From assembly GCF_905480415.1 (NCBI RefSeq), contig NZ_CAJQQI010000060.1, forward strand, positions 1 to 46,345: DNA of 46,345 nt, given 5' to 3'. Shown piece by piece: positions 20,620 through 29,575 of the stretch; position 1 is the first letter of the stretch; each line of letters opens with the position of its first letter. This DNA comes from an uncultured Algibacter sp. GTDB lineage: Bacteria; Bacteroidota; Bacteroidia; Flavobacteriales; Flavobacteriaceae. The notes under the pieces are model-generated. The model worked only from the letters and a program-made list of their open reading frames with translations, had not been told where the DNA came from and did not search any database. Position numbers and translations under genes: made by a program.

Positions 20620-22228
20620 AAAACCATACTATATATTATTTGTTTTTTTGGTAGCCTTCTTTTTTGTGACTTCAATAAGTTGTAAAAAAAACATAAAAAA
20701 AAATGATACCGAATCAATAGCTTCATTTGAAGAGAATAGGGAAGAAGTTTTATACAGACCTAATTTTCATTTTACGCCAAAAGCTAATTGGATGAATGAC
20801 CCCAATGGGATGTTTTATTTAAATGGCAAATATCATTTGTATTTTCAATATTTTCCTGATGGTAATGTTTGGGGACCAATGCATTGGGGGCATGCCATTA
20901 GTGAAAATATGATTACTTGGGAAGAACAGCCTATTGCACTTTATCCAGATGATTTAGGTCTTATTTTTTCGGGAAGTGCTGTAGTGGATAAAAATAACAC
21001 CTCCGGATTTGGAAAAGATGGTATTTCTCCAATAGTTGCTATTTATACGTATCATAATATGAAGGGGGAAAAAGATGGTGATATAGACTTTCAAACTCAA
21101 GCCATTGCGTATTCATTGGATGAAGGGATGACGTGGACTAAACACGATAAAAACCCAGTAATCTCTAACCCAGGAATTAAAGATTTTAGAGATCCAAAGG
21201 TGACCTGGGATGATAAAACTAACAAATGGATTATGGCTTTGGCAGCCGGTGATAGGGTTATGTTTTACAGTTCAACCAATTTAAAAGGTTGGAATTTAGA
21301 ATCTGAGTTTGGAAAAGCTATTGGGCAACATGGTGGTTTATGGGAATGCCCAGATTTATTTCCTATAAAAATTAACGGAACTGATAAAACAAAATGGGTG
21401 TTAATTGTAAGTATAAACCCAGCTGCGCCAAATGGAGGTAGTGGTACACAATATTTTATCGGAGATTTTGATGGTAACAAATTCACACTTGATGTTGATT
21501 TTAATACACAATTACAGACACAAAAAGCTGCATGGTTAGATTTTGGTAGAGACAATTATGCTGGTGTAACGTGGTCCAATATTCCGAAAGAAGATGGGCG
21601 AAAATTATTTATTGGTTGGATGTCTAATTGGGAATATGCTAGAGATGTGCCAACAGAAACTTGGCGCAGTGCAATGACCGTTTCTAGAGAGCTCAAACTT
21701 AAAAAAATGGGAGACAAATATGTATTGGTTTCTAATCCTATTACAGAGCTTTATAAATTTGTTTCTAAAACCATTATTAAGGATACCTTGGTTGTAGACA
21801 AACAGAAAACAATTATTTCTAGAAACGAAGTAGATTTATCTCGTTTAAGTGTGGAACTTGAAATTAATAATTTAACAGAAAATAAATATACATTTCTATT
21901 TCATAATAAATTTGGAGACAGTCTTTCATTTGGTTTAGATAATATTGAAAAGAACTACTTTGTGAATAGGCAAAAATCAGGAAAGGTTGATTTTTCAGAT
22001 AAATTTGCGAATATTATATCAGAAGCAAAGAAAATAAGCCCATCTAATACTTTAAGAGTACGTGCCCTTATAGATAAAACCTCAATAGAGGTTTTTTATA
22101 ATGAAGGAGAAACTATAATGACTGAGATTTTTTTTCCTAACGAGCCGTTTGAGACTTTATCGATGGAGACTTCAGATGAACAGTTTGTAATGGAAAATAT
22201 AAAAATTGAAGAATTTAAGTTTGAATAA
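20609..22228 (+). CDS. Glycoside hydrolase family 32 lipoprotein (levanase/inulinase/invertase type)
   Basis: Lipobox SISC; nucleophile motif NWMNDPNGMFYLNGKYHLYFQYFP, FRDPKV, WECPDLF; overlaps the transporter by 11 nt. Confidence 0.95.
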   Translation: MKNKKPYYILFVFLVAFFFVTSISCKKNIKKNDTESIASFEENREEVLYRPNFHFTPKANWMNDPNGMFYLNGKYHLYFQYFPDGNVWGPMHWGHAISENMITWEEQPIALYPDDLGLIFSGSAVVDKNNTSGFGKDGISPIVAIYTYHNMKGEKDGDIDFQTQAIAYSLDEGMTWTKHDKNPVISNPGIKDFRDPKVTWDDKTNKWIMALAAGDRVMFYSSTNLKGWNLESEFGKAIGQHGGLWECPDLFPIKINGTDKTKWVLIVSINPAAPNGGSGTQYFIGDFDGNKFTLDVDFNTQLQTQKAAWLDFGRDNYAGVTWSNIPKEDGRKLFIGWMSNWEYARDVPTETWRSAMTVSRELKLKKMGDKYVLVSNPITELYKFVSKTIIKDTLVVDKQKTIISRNEVDLSRLSVELEINNLTENKYTFLFHNKFGDSLSFGLDNIEKNYFVNRQKSGKVDFSDKFANIISEAKKISPSNTLRVRALIDKTSIEVFYNEGETIMTEIFFPNEPFETLSMETSDEQFVMENIKIEEFKFE

Positions 22229-22240
22229 CCCGATTTAAAG

Positions 22241-23128
22241 ATGTCAAATATTGTTTGTTTTGGTGAAGTTTTGTGGGATGTTTTTTCAACGTATAAAAAA
22301 ATTGGAGGGGCCCCACTTAATGTGGCTTTAAGGCTTAATTCTTTTAATGATAATGTAACCATGATAAGTTGTGTTGGTGATGATGCAAATGGTAAAGCGT
22401 TATTAGTGTATGCAGAAAAAGAAGGGTTGGATAATTCACATATTCAAATTAATAAAGAATTTAAGACGAGTGAAGTTATAGTAAGTTTGGACAATACAGG
22501 CTCTGCTAGTTATAAAATAGAATTTCCTTGTGCATGGGATTACATAGTTATTAATGATCCGATTTTGGATTCTGTCAAAAGCGCTGATGCTTTTATATTT
22601 GGCAGTTTGATTGCAAGAAATAATATCTCGTATAACACCTTATTAGAACTTTTGGATGGTGCTTTATTTAAAGTGTTTGATGTGAATTTAAGATCACCAC
22701 ATTATACAATAGGCATTTTGAAAGAGCTAATGGAGAGGGCTGATTTTATTAAGTTTAATGATGATGAACTATTTGAAATTTCTAGAAACCTAGGTTTTAA
22801 CTCGGATGATTTGCAAAAGAACATTGAGTTTATTTCCAAAAAAACAAAAACAGATACCATTTGCGTAACCAGAGGAGGAAATGGAGCGATATTATATATA
22901 GATGAAACTTTTTATAATAACACAGGTTACAAGGTTCTTGTTGCAGATACAGTTGGTGCTGGCGATTCTTTTTTAGCATCATTAATACATAAATTACTTA
23001 AAAGAGAAACACCCCAAAACGCTATTGATTTTGCTTGTGCTGCAGGTGCTTTAGTAGCGTCAAATTTTGGAGCCTATCCTAAAATATCCAATAAAGCAAT
23101 ATTTGAATTAATTAAAGGCTCAGGTTAA
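22241..23128 (+). CDS. PfkB-family carbohydrate kinase (fructokinase)
   Basis: FGEVLWDVF, GGAPLNVALRLNSF, C-terminal ADTVGAGDSFLASL. Confidence 0.92.
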   Translation: MSNIVCFGEVLWDVFSTYKKIGGAPLNVALRLNSFNDNVTMISCVGDDANGKALLVYAEKEGLDNSHIQINKEFKTSEVIVSLDNTGSASYKIEFPCAWDYIVINDPILDSVKSADAFIFGSLIARNNISYNTLLELLDGALFKVFDVNLRSPHYTIGILKELMERADFIKFNDDELFEISRNLGFNSDDLQKNIEFISKKTKTDTICVTRGGNGAILYIDETFYNNTGYKVLVADTVGAGDSFLASLIHKLLKRETPQNAIDFACAAGALVASNFGAYPKISNKAIFELIKGSG

Positions 23129-23146
23129 AATTTAAATTTTAAAAGA

Positions 23147-24169
23147 TTAGGTAGATTTTCTAATCACTAGCGCAGTATCAATAACAACTTTTTGATATTC
23201 AACATTAATGTTTTTGTGTTTGTATTCGATTTCTTGAAATAGAATTTCAGTTGATTTCTCACCCATCTTGTATGCGTTTTGTTCAATTGTAGAGAGTGAA
23301 GGTGAAATTACAGATGACATAAACCAATTACTAAAACCACACAGTGCTATCTTTTCTGGGATAGCGATCTTTTTTTGATTAAAATAATTTATAGCTCCAA
23401 TAGCAATAAGGTCATTAACTGCAAATATGGCATCAACATGGTCTCCATGATCTTCAATTAGTTTTTTAGCACTATTGTAACCATCTTCAAAATCTAAGTT
23501 GGTATTGCATATATAAACTAATGATGGGTCGTAGGGAATATCATTATCTATTAAAGCCTTTTTATAACCTAAGAACCGATCAATTGAATTTTGAGGGTTG
23601 AGATCTCCTCTAAAATGAGAAATACGCTTGTAGCCCTTTTTTATAAGATATGTAACAGCATCGTAAGCAGCTTTTCTATCATCAATGATAACTTTAGAGC
23701 AGTTAATGGTTTTTGCGATTTTATCAAAAAGCACTAAAGGCACCTTATAATCTAAAATCTTTTGTAAATGTTTAAAGTCTCTCGTCCTATTTGATAATGA
23801 AATTAAAATTCCATCAACACCTTTATTTAAAAGTAAATCTACTTGCTTTTTTTCGAGTTCGTAATTTTCATTAGATTGCATTATAATAACCATATAATCT
23901 CTGTTCTCGGCTTCTTTTAAAACGGCATCAATAACGGTTGAAAAAAAATAGTGAACCATGGTGGGTATTATAACACCTATAGTTTTAGATGTTTGTGAGC
24001 GTAAACCAACAGCAAAAGAATTTGGTACATAATTTAATTCATACGCTAGTTTTTTTACTAAAGCTTTAGTTTTTTTACTTACATCAGGATAATCTTTAAG
24101 AGCCTTGGAAACTGTTGTGATTGATAACCCTAACTGATCTGCTATATCTTTTAATATTACGGGCTTCAT
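23147..24169 (-). CDS. LacI-family transcriptional regulator
   Basis: N-terminal HTH VILKDIADQLGLSITTVSKALKDYPDVSKKTK and periplasmic-binding-like effector domain; divergent from susC. Confidence 0.95.
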   Translation of the reverse strand: MKPVILKDIADQLGLSITTVSKALKDYPDVSKKTKALVKKLAYELNYVPNSFAVGLRSQTSKTIGVIIPTMVHYFFSTVIDAVLKEAENRDYMVIIMQSNENYELEKKQVDLLLNKGVDGILISLSNRTRDFKHLQKILDYKVPLVLFDKIAKTINCSKVIIDDRKAAYDAVTYLIKKGYKRISHFRGDLNPQNSIDRFLGYKKALIDNDIPYDPSLVYICNTNLDFEDGYNSAKKLIEDHGDHVDAIFAVNDLIAIGAINYFNQKKIAIPEKIALCGFSNWFMSSVISPSLSTIEQNAYKMGEKSTEILFQEIEYKHKNINVEYQKVVIDTALVIRKST

Positions 24170-24591
24170 TATTGTTTAGTTGAAAAGTAAAGAAACTAAT
24201 TATATCAAGAAATTTACGATATTTATTACTCTATATTTAATTTATACTAAAATATTTTTTCTTTTTTTATCTACACCTTTAATTTTTAGATATTTTATTA
24301 GTGTAATAAATACTCAAGGATTTATTTTAGTACCAATAGTTTAAATTTATTCATTTTAGCTTAGAACATTATATTACTTTTTATATTACTAATATAAATG
24401 AGTTTTAAGCTGATTAGATTTTTGATTATTTTTTTTGCAGCAATTTATTTTTACAAAAAACGGAATTATCATCTTTAAAGAAATGACTTAAAAATACTGA
24501 TTTAGTAAAAGATTATGATTTAGTAAATTTAACATATCTATATTGTATAAGTGCCAATTTCACTAGCGTTTAATTGGTGTATTGTTAAAAT

Positions 24592-24605
24592 CGAAAACGT
24601 TTTCG
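24592..24605. promoter_or_regulatory. LacI-family operator in the lacI-susC divergent intergenic region
   Basis: cgaaaacgttttcg perfect 14-bp palindrome matching the 19179 site core; ~293 nt before the susC ATG. Confidence 0.8.
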
Positions 24606-24897
24606 TGATTTTTTTGAGTGTTTAACCATTGTTTTTTTTTGATTGTTTGTTAAATAAATGTAAACTTACCCTTATGTTTTTCGCCAAGGAATCTGATTGA
24701 CTTAAATTATTTAGTGCATTTTTTTTTAATTTTAACAAAATGTTTGAATTCTTTCACTGAATAAATATAGACATTAATCAATTATGAATTTTTTATTTTG
24801 GCATATCATAATAATTAAACAATTAATTTTAACCAGTAATTAAAACTACTTTTCTGAAAAAAAGTAACTAAACTAAATTTTAATTAAACTCAAACAA

Positions 24898-27879
24898 ATG
24901 AAAAACAAATTACTCAAAAAGCTATTGCTTCCTTTTGCTTTATTGCTAGGAAGCTTTATTTATGCTCAAACCGTAACGGGGACTGTAAGTGACGCTTCAG
25001 GGCCACTGCCCGGTGTTAATGTATTAGTAAAAGGTACTGCAGTAGGGTCGGTTACAGATTTCGATGGGAATTTTCAAGTTAGTGCCAATAATGGAGACAC
25101 TTTAGTGTTCTCATACATAGGTTACTTGACTCAGGAAGTTCTAGTAAGTGAATCAACAATGAACATTACTCTTGAAGACGATGCTGCTCAACTTAATGAA
25201 GTAGTGATAGTTGGTTATGGTAGTACAACTAGGAAAGAGGTTACAACTGCTGTTACTAGCGTTGGAGCAGAAGATTTTAATAAAGGTGTTATTAGTGATG
25301 CCACACAGCTATTACAAGGTAAGGTTGCTGGTCTTACGGTTTACAATAAAGGGGGTAACCCAAACTCAAGCGCAACAATTCGTTTGAGAGGTATTTCTAC
25401 TGTAGGTGGTAATACAGAGCCACTAGTAGTAATTGACGGTGTTTTAGGACAGTCGCTGAGCAATGTTGATCCAGCAGATATTGAAAATATCACAGTTTTA
25501 AAAGATGGTTCAGCAGCAGCTATATATGGTACTCGTGGATCGAGTGGTGTAATTTTAGTAACAACGAAGTCAGGTAAAAATGGTCAGCCATTTAGTGTTT
25601 CTTACAATGGGCAATTTTCTACTGCATCTATATCAAATCAAATTGATCTTATGGGTAGACAAGAGTTTTTAGCAACAGGAGGTACTGATCTTGGAGCTGA
25701 TACGGATTGGAGAGATGAAGTTACTCGTACAGCTGTATCTAAAATACATAATATTTCAGCAGTCGGGGGAACAGATAAAGCAAATTACCGTGTATCTGTT
25801 AATTTAAGAGATGCTGAAGGGATTTTAATTAATTCAGGTTTTAATCAAGTAAATGCTAGAGCTAAACTATCAGGTAAAATGTTAAATGATAAATTGAAGA
25901 TTAGTTTCAATACCTCATTAACTCAACGCGATAGTGATTTCGGGTTTAACGAAGCCTTGCGTTATGCATCAGTATATAATCCAACTGCTCCTGTATTAGG
26001 TTCAGATGCGCCTTTTGCATTTAATGGTGATCAGTTTGGTGGCTATTTTGAAACCTTAGGTTTATTTGATAGTTTTAATCCTGTATCAATTGCTGAACAA
26101 AACAAAAATTATGGTTCTAGAACTATAATCAACTATAGTTTAGATTTTAGATACTCTTTTACAGATGATTTATCGGCTAATTTAATGGTTGGTGAGCAAA
26201 TAGAAAAGAATACAAATAGACAATATTATCCTGTAACTTCTTTTTTCAGAGGAAATGCTGTAAGTCCTTTTAGAAAAGGTAGAGCAGATTTCTATAACAA
26301 CGAAATTAGAAACAAAACGTTTGAGTTATTTGGTACATATAATAAATCAGTGAATGATTCATTTAGTTTCAAATTTACAGGAGGATATTCTTGGCAAGAA
26401 ACTGACTTTAACGAATACTATTTGCAAATTGGAGATTTTCCTCCTGGTGTAAATTTTGATTTTAGTGATAATATCGAGATTTCTCAAGATTTATTGGAAT
26501 CAGGTCGTATTATAGCTAATAGTGGTCGTAATGATGATGATAGAATTATTGCCTTTTTTGCTAGAGCAAATGCTACAATAAGCGATGCTATTTATGTGAA
26601 TGCTTCAATTAGAAGAGAAGGATCAAGTAGATTCGGTGATGACGAACAATGGGGTATTTTTCCTTCAGCTGCGATAGGAGCCGATTTGAATAAGTTTTTA
26701 GAATTAGATAATGTAAACTTATTGAAAGCAAGATTAGGTTATGGTGTTACAGGTGCAATCCCTCCTGGTGTTGGTTTGTCTCAAACAACTTTCGGAGTTA
26801 GTAATGGTGGAAGCGGTTTCGGTTCTTCAAGTACTGGTTTAGGTAGTAGAGCTCCAAACCCTGGATTAAAATGGGAGGAAAAAAGAGAATTAAATTTAGG
26901 TTTTGAATATGAAACAGACCGTCTGTCTGCTACATTAGACTTATATAATAGAGATATTGTAGATTTTATTACAAATCAAAATATCGATGCAGCTGCTAAT
27001 GATGGGTTTACTAGCCAATTCCAAAACGGAGGTGAATTAAATACCAAAGGTATAGAGTTGAGTTTAAATTATGATTTTGTTAATAATGATAAGCTTACTT
27101 ATAATTCTGGAATCATATTTTCATCTTACAAAACGATTCTTGAAAAGAATACAGGTGGAGATAGAACTACAGCAAATTTAGGAGCGCCAGGTCAAAACAG
27201 TACCAATGTTATTTTGGTGAAAGAAGGTCAAGAAGTTGGTCAAATATGGGGTCCTGTATTTTCTGGAGAAGTTGATGCTAATGGAACGCCAATATTGGTT
27301 GATGTAAATGGTGATGGTAATTTGGTTACAGATCAAGGTAGTGCTCTGAATGACGATGTTGATTTTAAGGTATTAGGTAAAGGTATTCCTGATTTTGAAT
27401 TAAGTTGGACACATTCAGTAAAGTATGGTAACTGGGATGCTAATGTATTGTTTAGAGGTGCATTTGGACACAGTTTAGTTAATACGTTCCGTGCGTTTTA
27501 TGAGCCAAGAATTGGTTCTCAATCATCTTACAACTTTGTAAATACAGAATTAGCTAGGAATGATATTAAAACAGCTCAATTTAGTTCTTACTACGTTGAA
27601 AAAGCTGATTTCTTTAGATTAGATAACCTATCTATTGGTTATAATTTCGATATCAAAAATGAGTATATTCAAAATATGAGAATATCATTAACGGGTCAAA
27701 ATTTATTTACAATTACCGATTATACTGGATCTGATCCAGAACCAGCTTTACAAGATTTTGGTGCTGTAGATAACGGTGGAGATTTAGGATCGGCAAATGT
27801 ATTAGCTCCTGGTGTTGATAGACGATATAATTATTTTCAGTCTAGAACAATTACTTTAGGATTAAATATTAACTTTTAA
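24898..27879 (+). CDS. susC-like: SusC/RagA-family TonB-dependent outer membrane transporter
   Basis: Signal peptide, CarboxypepD_reg-like domain, TonB box/plug (LNEVVIVGYGSTTRKEVTTAVTSV; VIDGVLGQSLSNVDPADIENITVLKDGSAAAIYGTRGSSGVILVTTKSG), C-terminal beta-barrel. Confidence 0.96.
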   Translation: MKNKLLKKLLLPFALLLGSFIYAQTVTGTVSDASGPLPGVNVLVKGTAVGSVTDFDGNFQVSANNGDTLVFSYIGYLTQEVLVSESTMNITLEDDAAQLNEVVIVGYGSTTRKEVTTAVTSVGAEDFNKGVISDATQLLQGKVAGLTVYNKGGNPNSSATIRLRGISTVGGNTEPLVVIDGVLGQSLSNVDPADIENITVLKDGSAAAIYGTRGSSGVILVTTKSGKNGQPFSVSYNGQFSTASISNQIDLMGRQEFLATGGTDLGADTDWRDEVTRTAVSKIHNISAVGGTDKANYRVSVNLRDAEGILINSGFNQVNARAKLSGKMLNDKLKISFNTSLTQRDSDFGFNEALRYASVYNPTAPVLGSDAPFAFNGDQFGGYFETLGLFDSFNPVSIAEQNKNYGSRTIINYSLDFRYSFTDDLSANLMVGEQIEKNTNRQYYPVTSFFRGNAVSPFRKGRADFYNNEIRNKTFELFGTYNKSVNDSFSFKFTGGYSWQETDFNEYYLQIGDFPPGVNFDFSDNIEISQDLLESGRIIANSGRNDDDRIIAFFARANATISDAIYVNASIRREGSSRFGDDEQWGIFPSAAIGADLNKFLELDNVNLLKARLGYGVTGAIPPGVGLSQTTFGVSNGGSGFGSSSTGLGSRAPNPGLKWEEKRELNLGFEYETDRLSATLDLYNRDIVDFITNQNIDAAANDGFTSQFQNGGELNTKGIELSLNYDFVNNDKLTYNSGIIFSSYKTILEKNTGGDRTTANLGAPGQNSTNVILVKEGQEVGQIWGPVFSGEVDANGTPILVDVNGDGNLVTDQGSALNDDVDFKVLGKGIPDFELSWTHSVKYGNWDANVLFRGAFGHSLVNTFRAFYEPRIGSQSSYNFVNTELARNDIKTAQFSSYYVEKADFFRLDNLSIGYNFDIKNEYIQNMRISLTGQNLFTITDYTGSDPEPALQDFGAVDNGGDLGSANVLAPGVDRRYNYFQSRTITLGLNINF

Positions 27880-27897
27880 TTAAAAAAAAACAATAAA

Positions 27898-29508
27898 ATG
27901 AATCGTTTTATAAAATTAACATTCTTAAGTAGTATGCTGGTTATGGCATATTCTTGTACAGATCTAGATGAGGTCTTAGAAGATGAATTAACTACTGAGT
28001 TTTCGGATGATGGTGTTACTGTAGTAGAAGGTGCTACCGATGGTGGAATTCTTCCTTCAGGAGCATTGACGCCTTCTTATGACAGACTTAGAAATGGATC
28101 TGCAGGGCATGGTAGCTATTATTCTGCTCAAGAAGTTTCATCAGATGAAATGACCTTAGGTCAAAAAGGTGGTGACTGGTTTGATGGTGGTATATGGTTG
28201 CGTATGCACAGACATACTTTTGATGCCTCGAATGGTACGTTTAACAATATCTGGAATGATGCTTACGGAGGTATTGGTGAAGTGAATTTAGCTTTAAATG
28301 GCGGTTCTTTATCACCTGCCGAAATGGCACAGGCTAAAACAATTAGAGCTTTCTTTTACTGGAGATTGTTAGACAACTTCGGTAATGTGAAAATAATTAC
28401 AGCCCCAGGTGGTGATGCGCCACAAACGGATAGTCAAGCAGCTTTTAACTTTGTTGAAAGTGAATTGTTAAGTGTATTAGGAATTAGTGAAGTTACAGCT
28501 AGTTTAGATTTATCTGGTAGTTCTTTAGGTACTGCCGCTGAACCATATTTAGTGAATCAATTTGGAGCACTAGGTTTATTAGCTAAACTATATTTAAATG
28601 CAGAAGTATATACAGGAACGCCACATTATCAAGAGGCTGACTGGGCTGCTACTTATATTATAGACAATGGTCCTTACCAGTTATGTGCTGATGGTTGTAC
28701 TGTTATTAACTTGGCACAACGACCAGCGGTGGCTTCTGATCCTGATAACTTAGAAGGTTATGCTGCGATATTTGCTCCAAATAATCAATTCAACCCTGAA
28801 ATGATTTGGTCTATACGTTACGATGCTGTTTCTGCTGGGGGAATGAATTTCTCTCAAATGAATTTTCATTACAGTACTCAGTTAACATATGCTTTAGACG
28901 CACAGCCATGGAATGGGTATCAAGTTGTTGAAGAGTTTTATAATAGTTATGATGATGCTGATGCCAGAAAAGTAGCAAACTTCTTATCAGGACCACAGTT
29001 GGATTTTGGTGGTAATGCTTTACTAGATTTTGCTGCAGATGATGATAATCTTCAACTGAATTACACGCCGAACATTAGTGAGTTAGAGCCAAATTCTGTT
29101 AGAGAAAGTGGTGTTCGTGGTAAGAAATTTAGCTTCCAATTATTTGGTAGACCGGAAATGAATAATGACTACCCAATTTTTAGATTAGGTCAAGTACATT
29201 TAATACGTGCTGAGGCAAAAGCCAGAGCTGCAGGTAATTGGAGTTTAGCTGAGCCAGATGTTACTGCTTTAAGAGCAAGAGTTGGTTTAGGCCCATTAGG
29301 ATCAATCACAGCAGATACTTTCTTAGCTGAAAGAGGAAGAGAGATGTTTATGGAATCTTCTCGTAGAACTGATTTAATCCGTTTTGGTAAATTCGGAGGT
29401 TCTTGGTGGGAAAAAACAAATTCTGATTCGTTTAGAACTTTGTTTCCAATACCTCTAGAGCAAATTAATGCTTCAAGTGGTAGTCTAAGTCAGAATCCAG
29501 GTTATTAA
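27898..29508 (+). CDS. susD-like: SusD/RagB-family outer membrane glycan-binding lipoprotein
   Basis: Lipobox AYSC; RAFFYWRLLDNFGNVKII; C-terminal ERGREMFMESSRRTDLIRFGKF; directly after susC. Confidence 0.95.
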   Translation: MNRFIKLTFLSSMLVMAYSCTDLDEVLEDELTTEFSDDGVTVVEGATDGGILPSGALTPSYDRLRNGSAGHGSYYSAQEVSSDEMTLGQKGGDWFDGGIWLRMHRHTFDASNGTFNNIWNDAYGGIGEVNLALNGGSLSPAEMAQAKTIRAFFYWRLLDNFGNVKIITAPGGDAPQTDSQAAFNFVESELLSVLGISEVTASLDLSGSSLGTAAEPYLVNQFGALGLLAKLYLNAEVYTGTPHYQEADWAATYIIDNGPYQLCADGCTVINLAQRPAVASDPDNLEGYAAIFAPNNQFNPEMIWSIRYDAVSAGGMNFSQMNFHYSTQLTYALDAQPWNGYQVVEEFYNSYDDADARKVANFLSGPQLDFGGNALLDFAADDDNLQLNYTPNISELEPNSVRESGVRGKKFSFQLFGRPEMNNDYPIFRLGQVHLIRAEAKARAAGNWSLAEPDVTALRARVGLGPLGSITADTFLAERGREMFMESSRRTDLIRFGKFGGSWWEKTNSDSFRTLFPIPLEQINASSGSLSQNPGY

Positions 29509-29533
29509 TTTGAATTAAGTTTTTTTATTAAAG

Positions 29534-29562
29534 GGTTGTTCTTAGGAACAACCTTTTTTTTT
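29534..29562 (+). terminator. Intrinsic terminator/attenuator hairpin after susD
   Basis: GGTTGTTC-ttag-GAACAACC followed by a T8-9 tract; next ORF ATG only ~14 nt downstream. Confidence 0.85.
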
Positions 29563-29575
29563 GTATTATGCACTA

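Noticed and set aside
24170-24897. CRISPR, tRNA or rRNA in the long intergenic region
   Set aside because: No regularly spaced repeats, no cloverleaf or rRNA-like sequence; only AT-rich DNA with one LacI operator.
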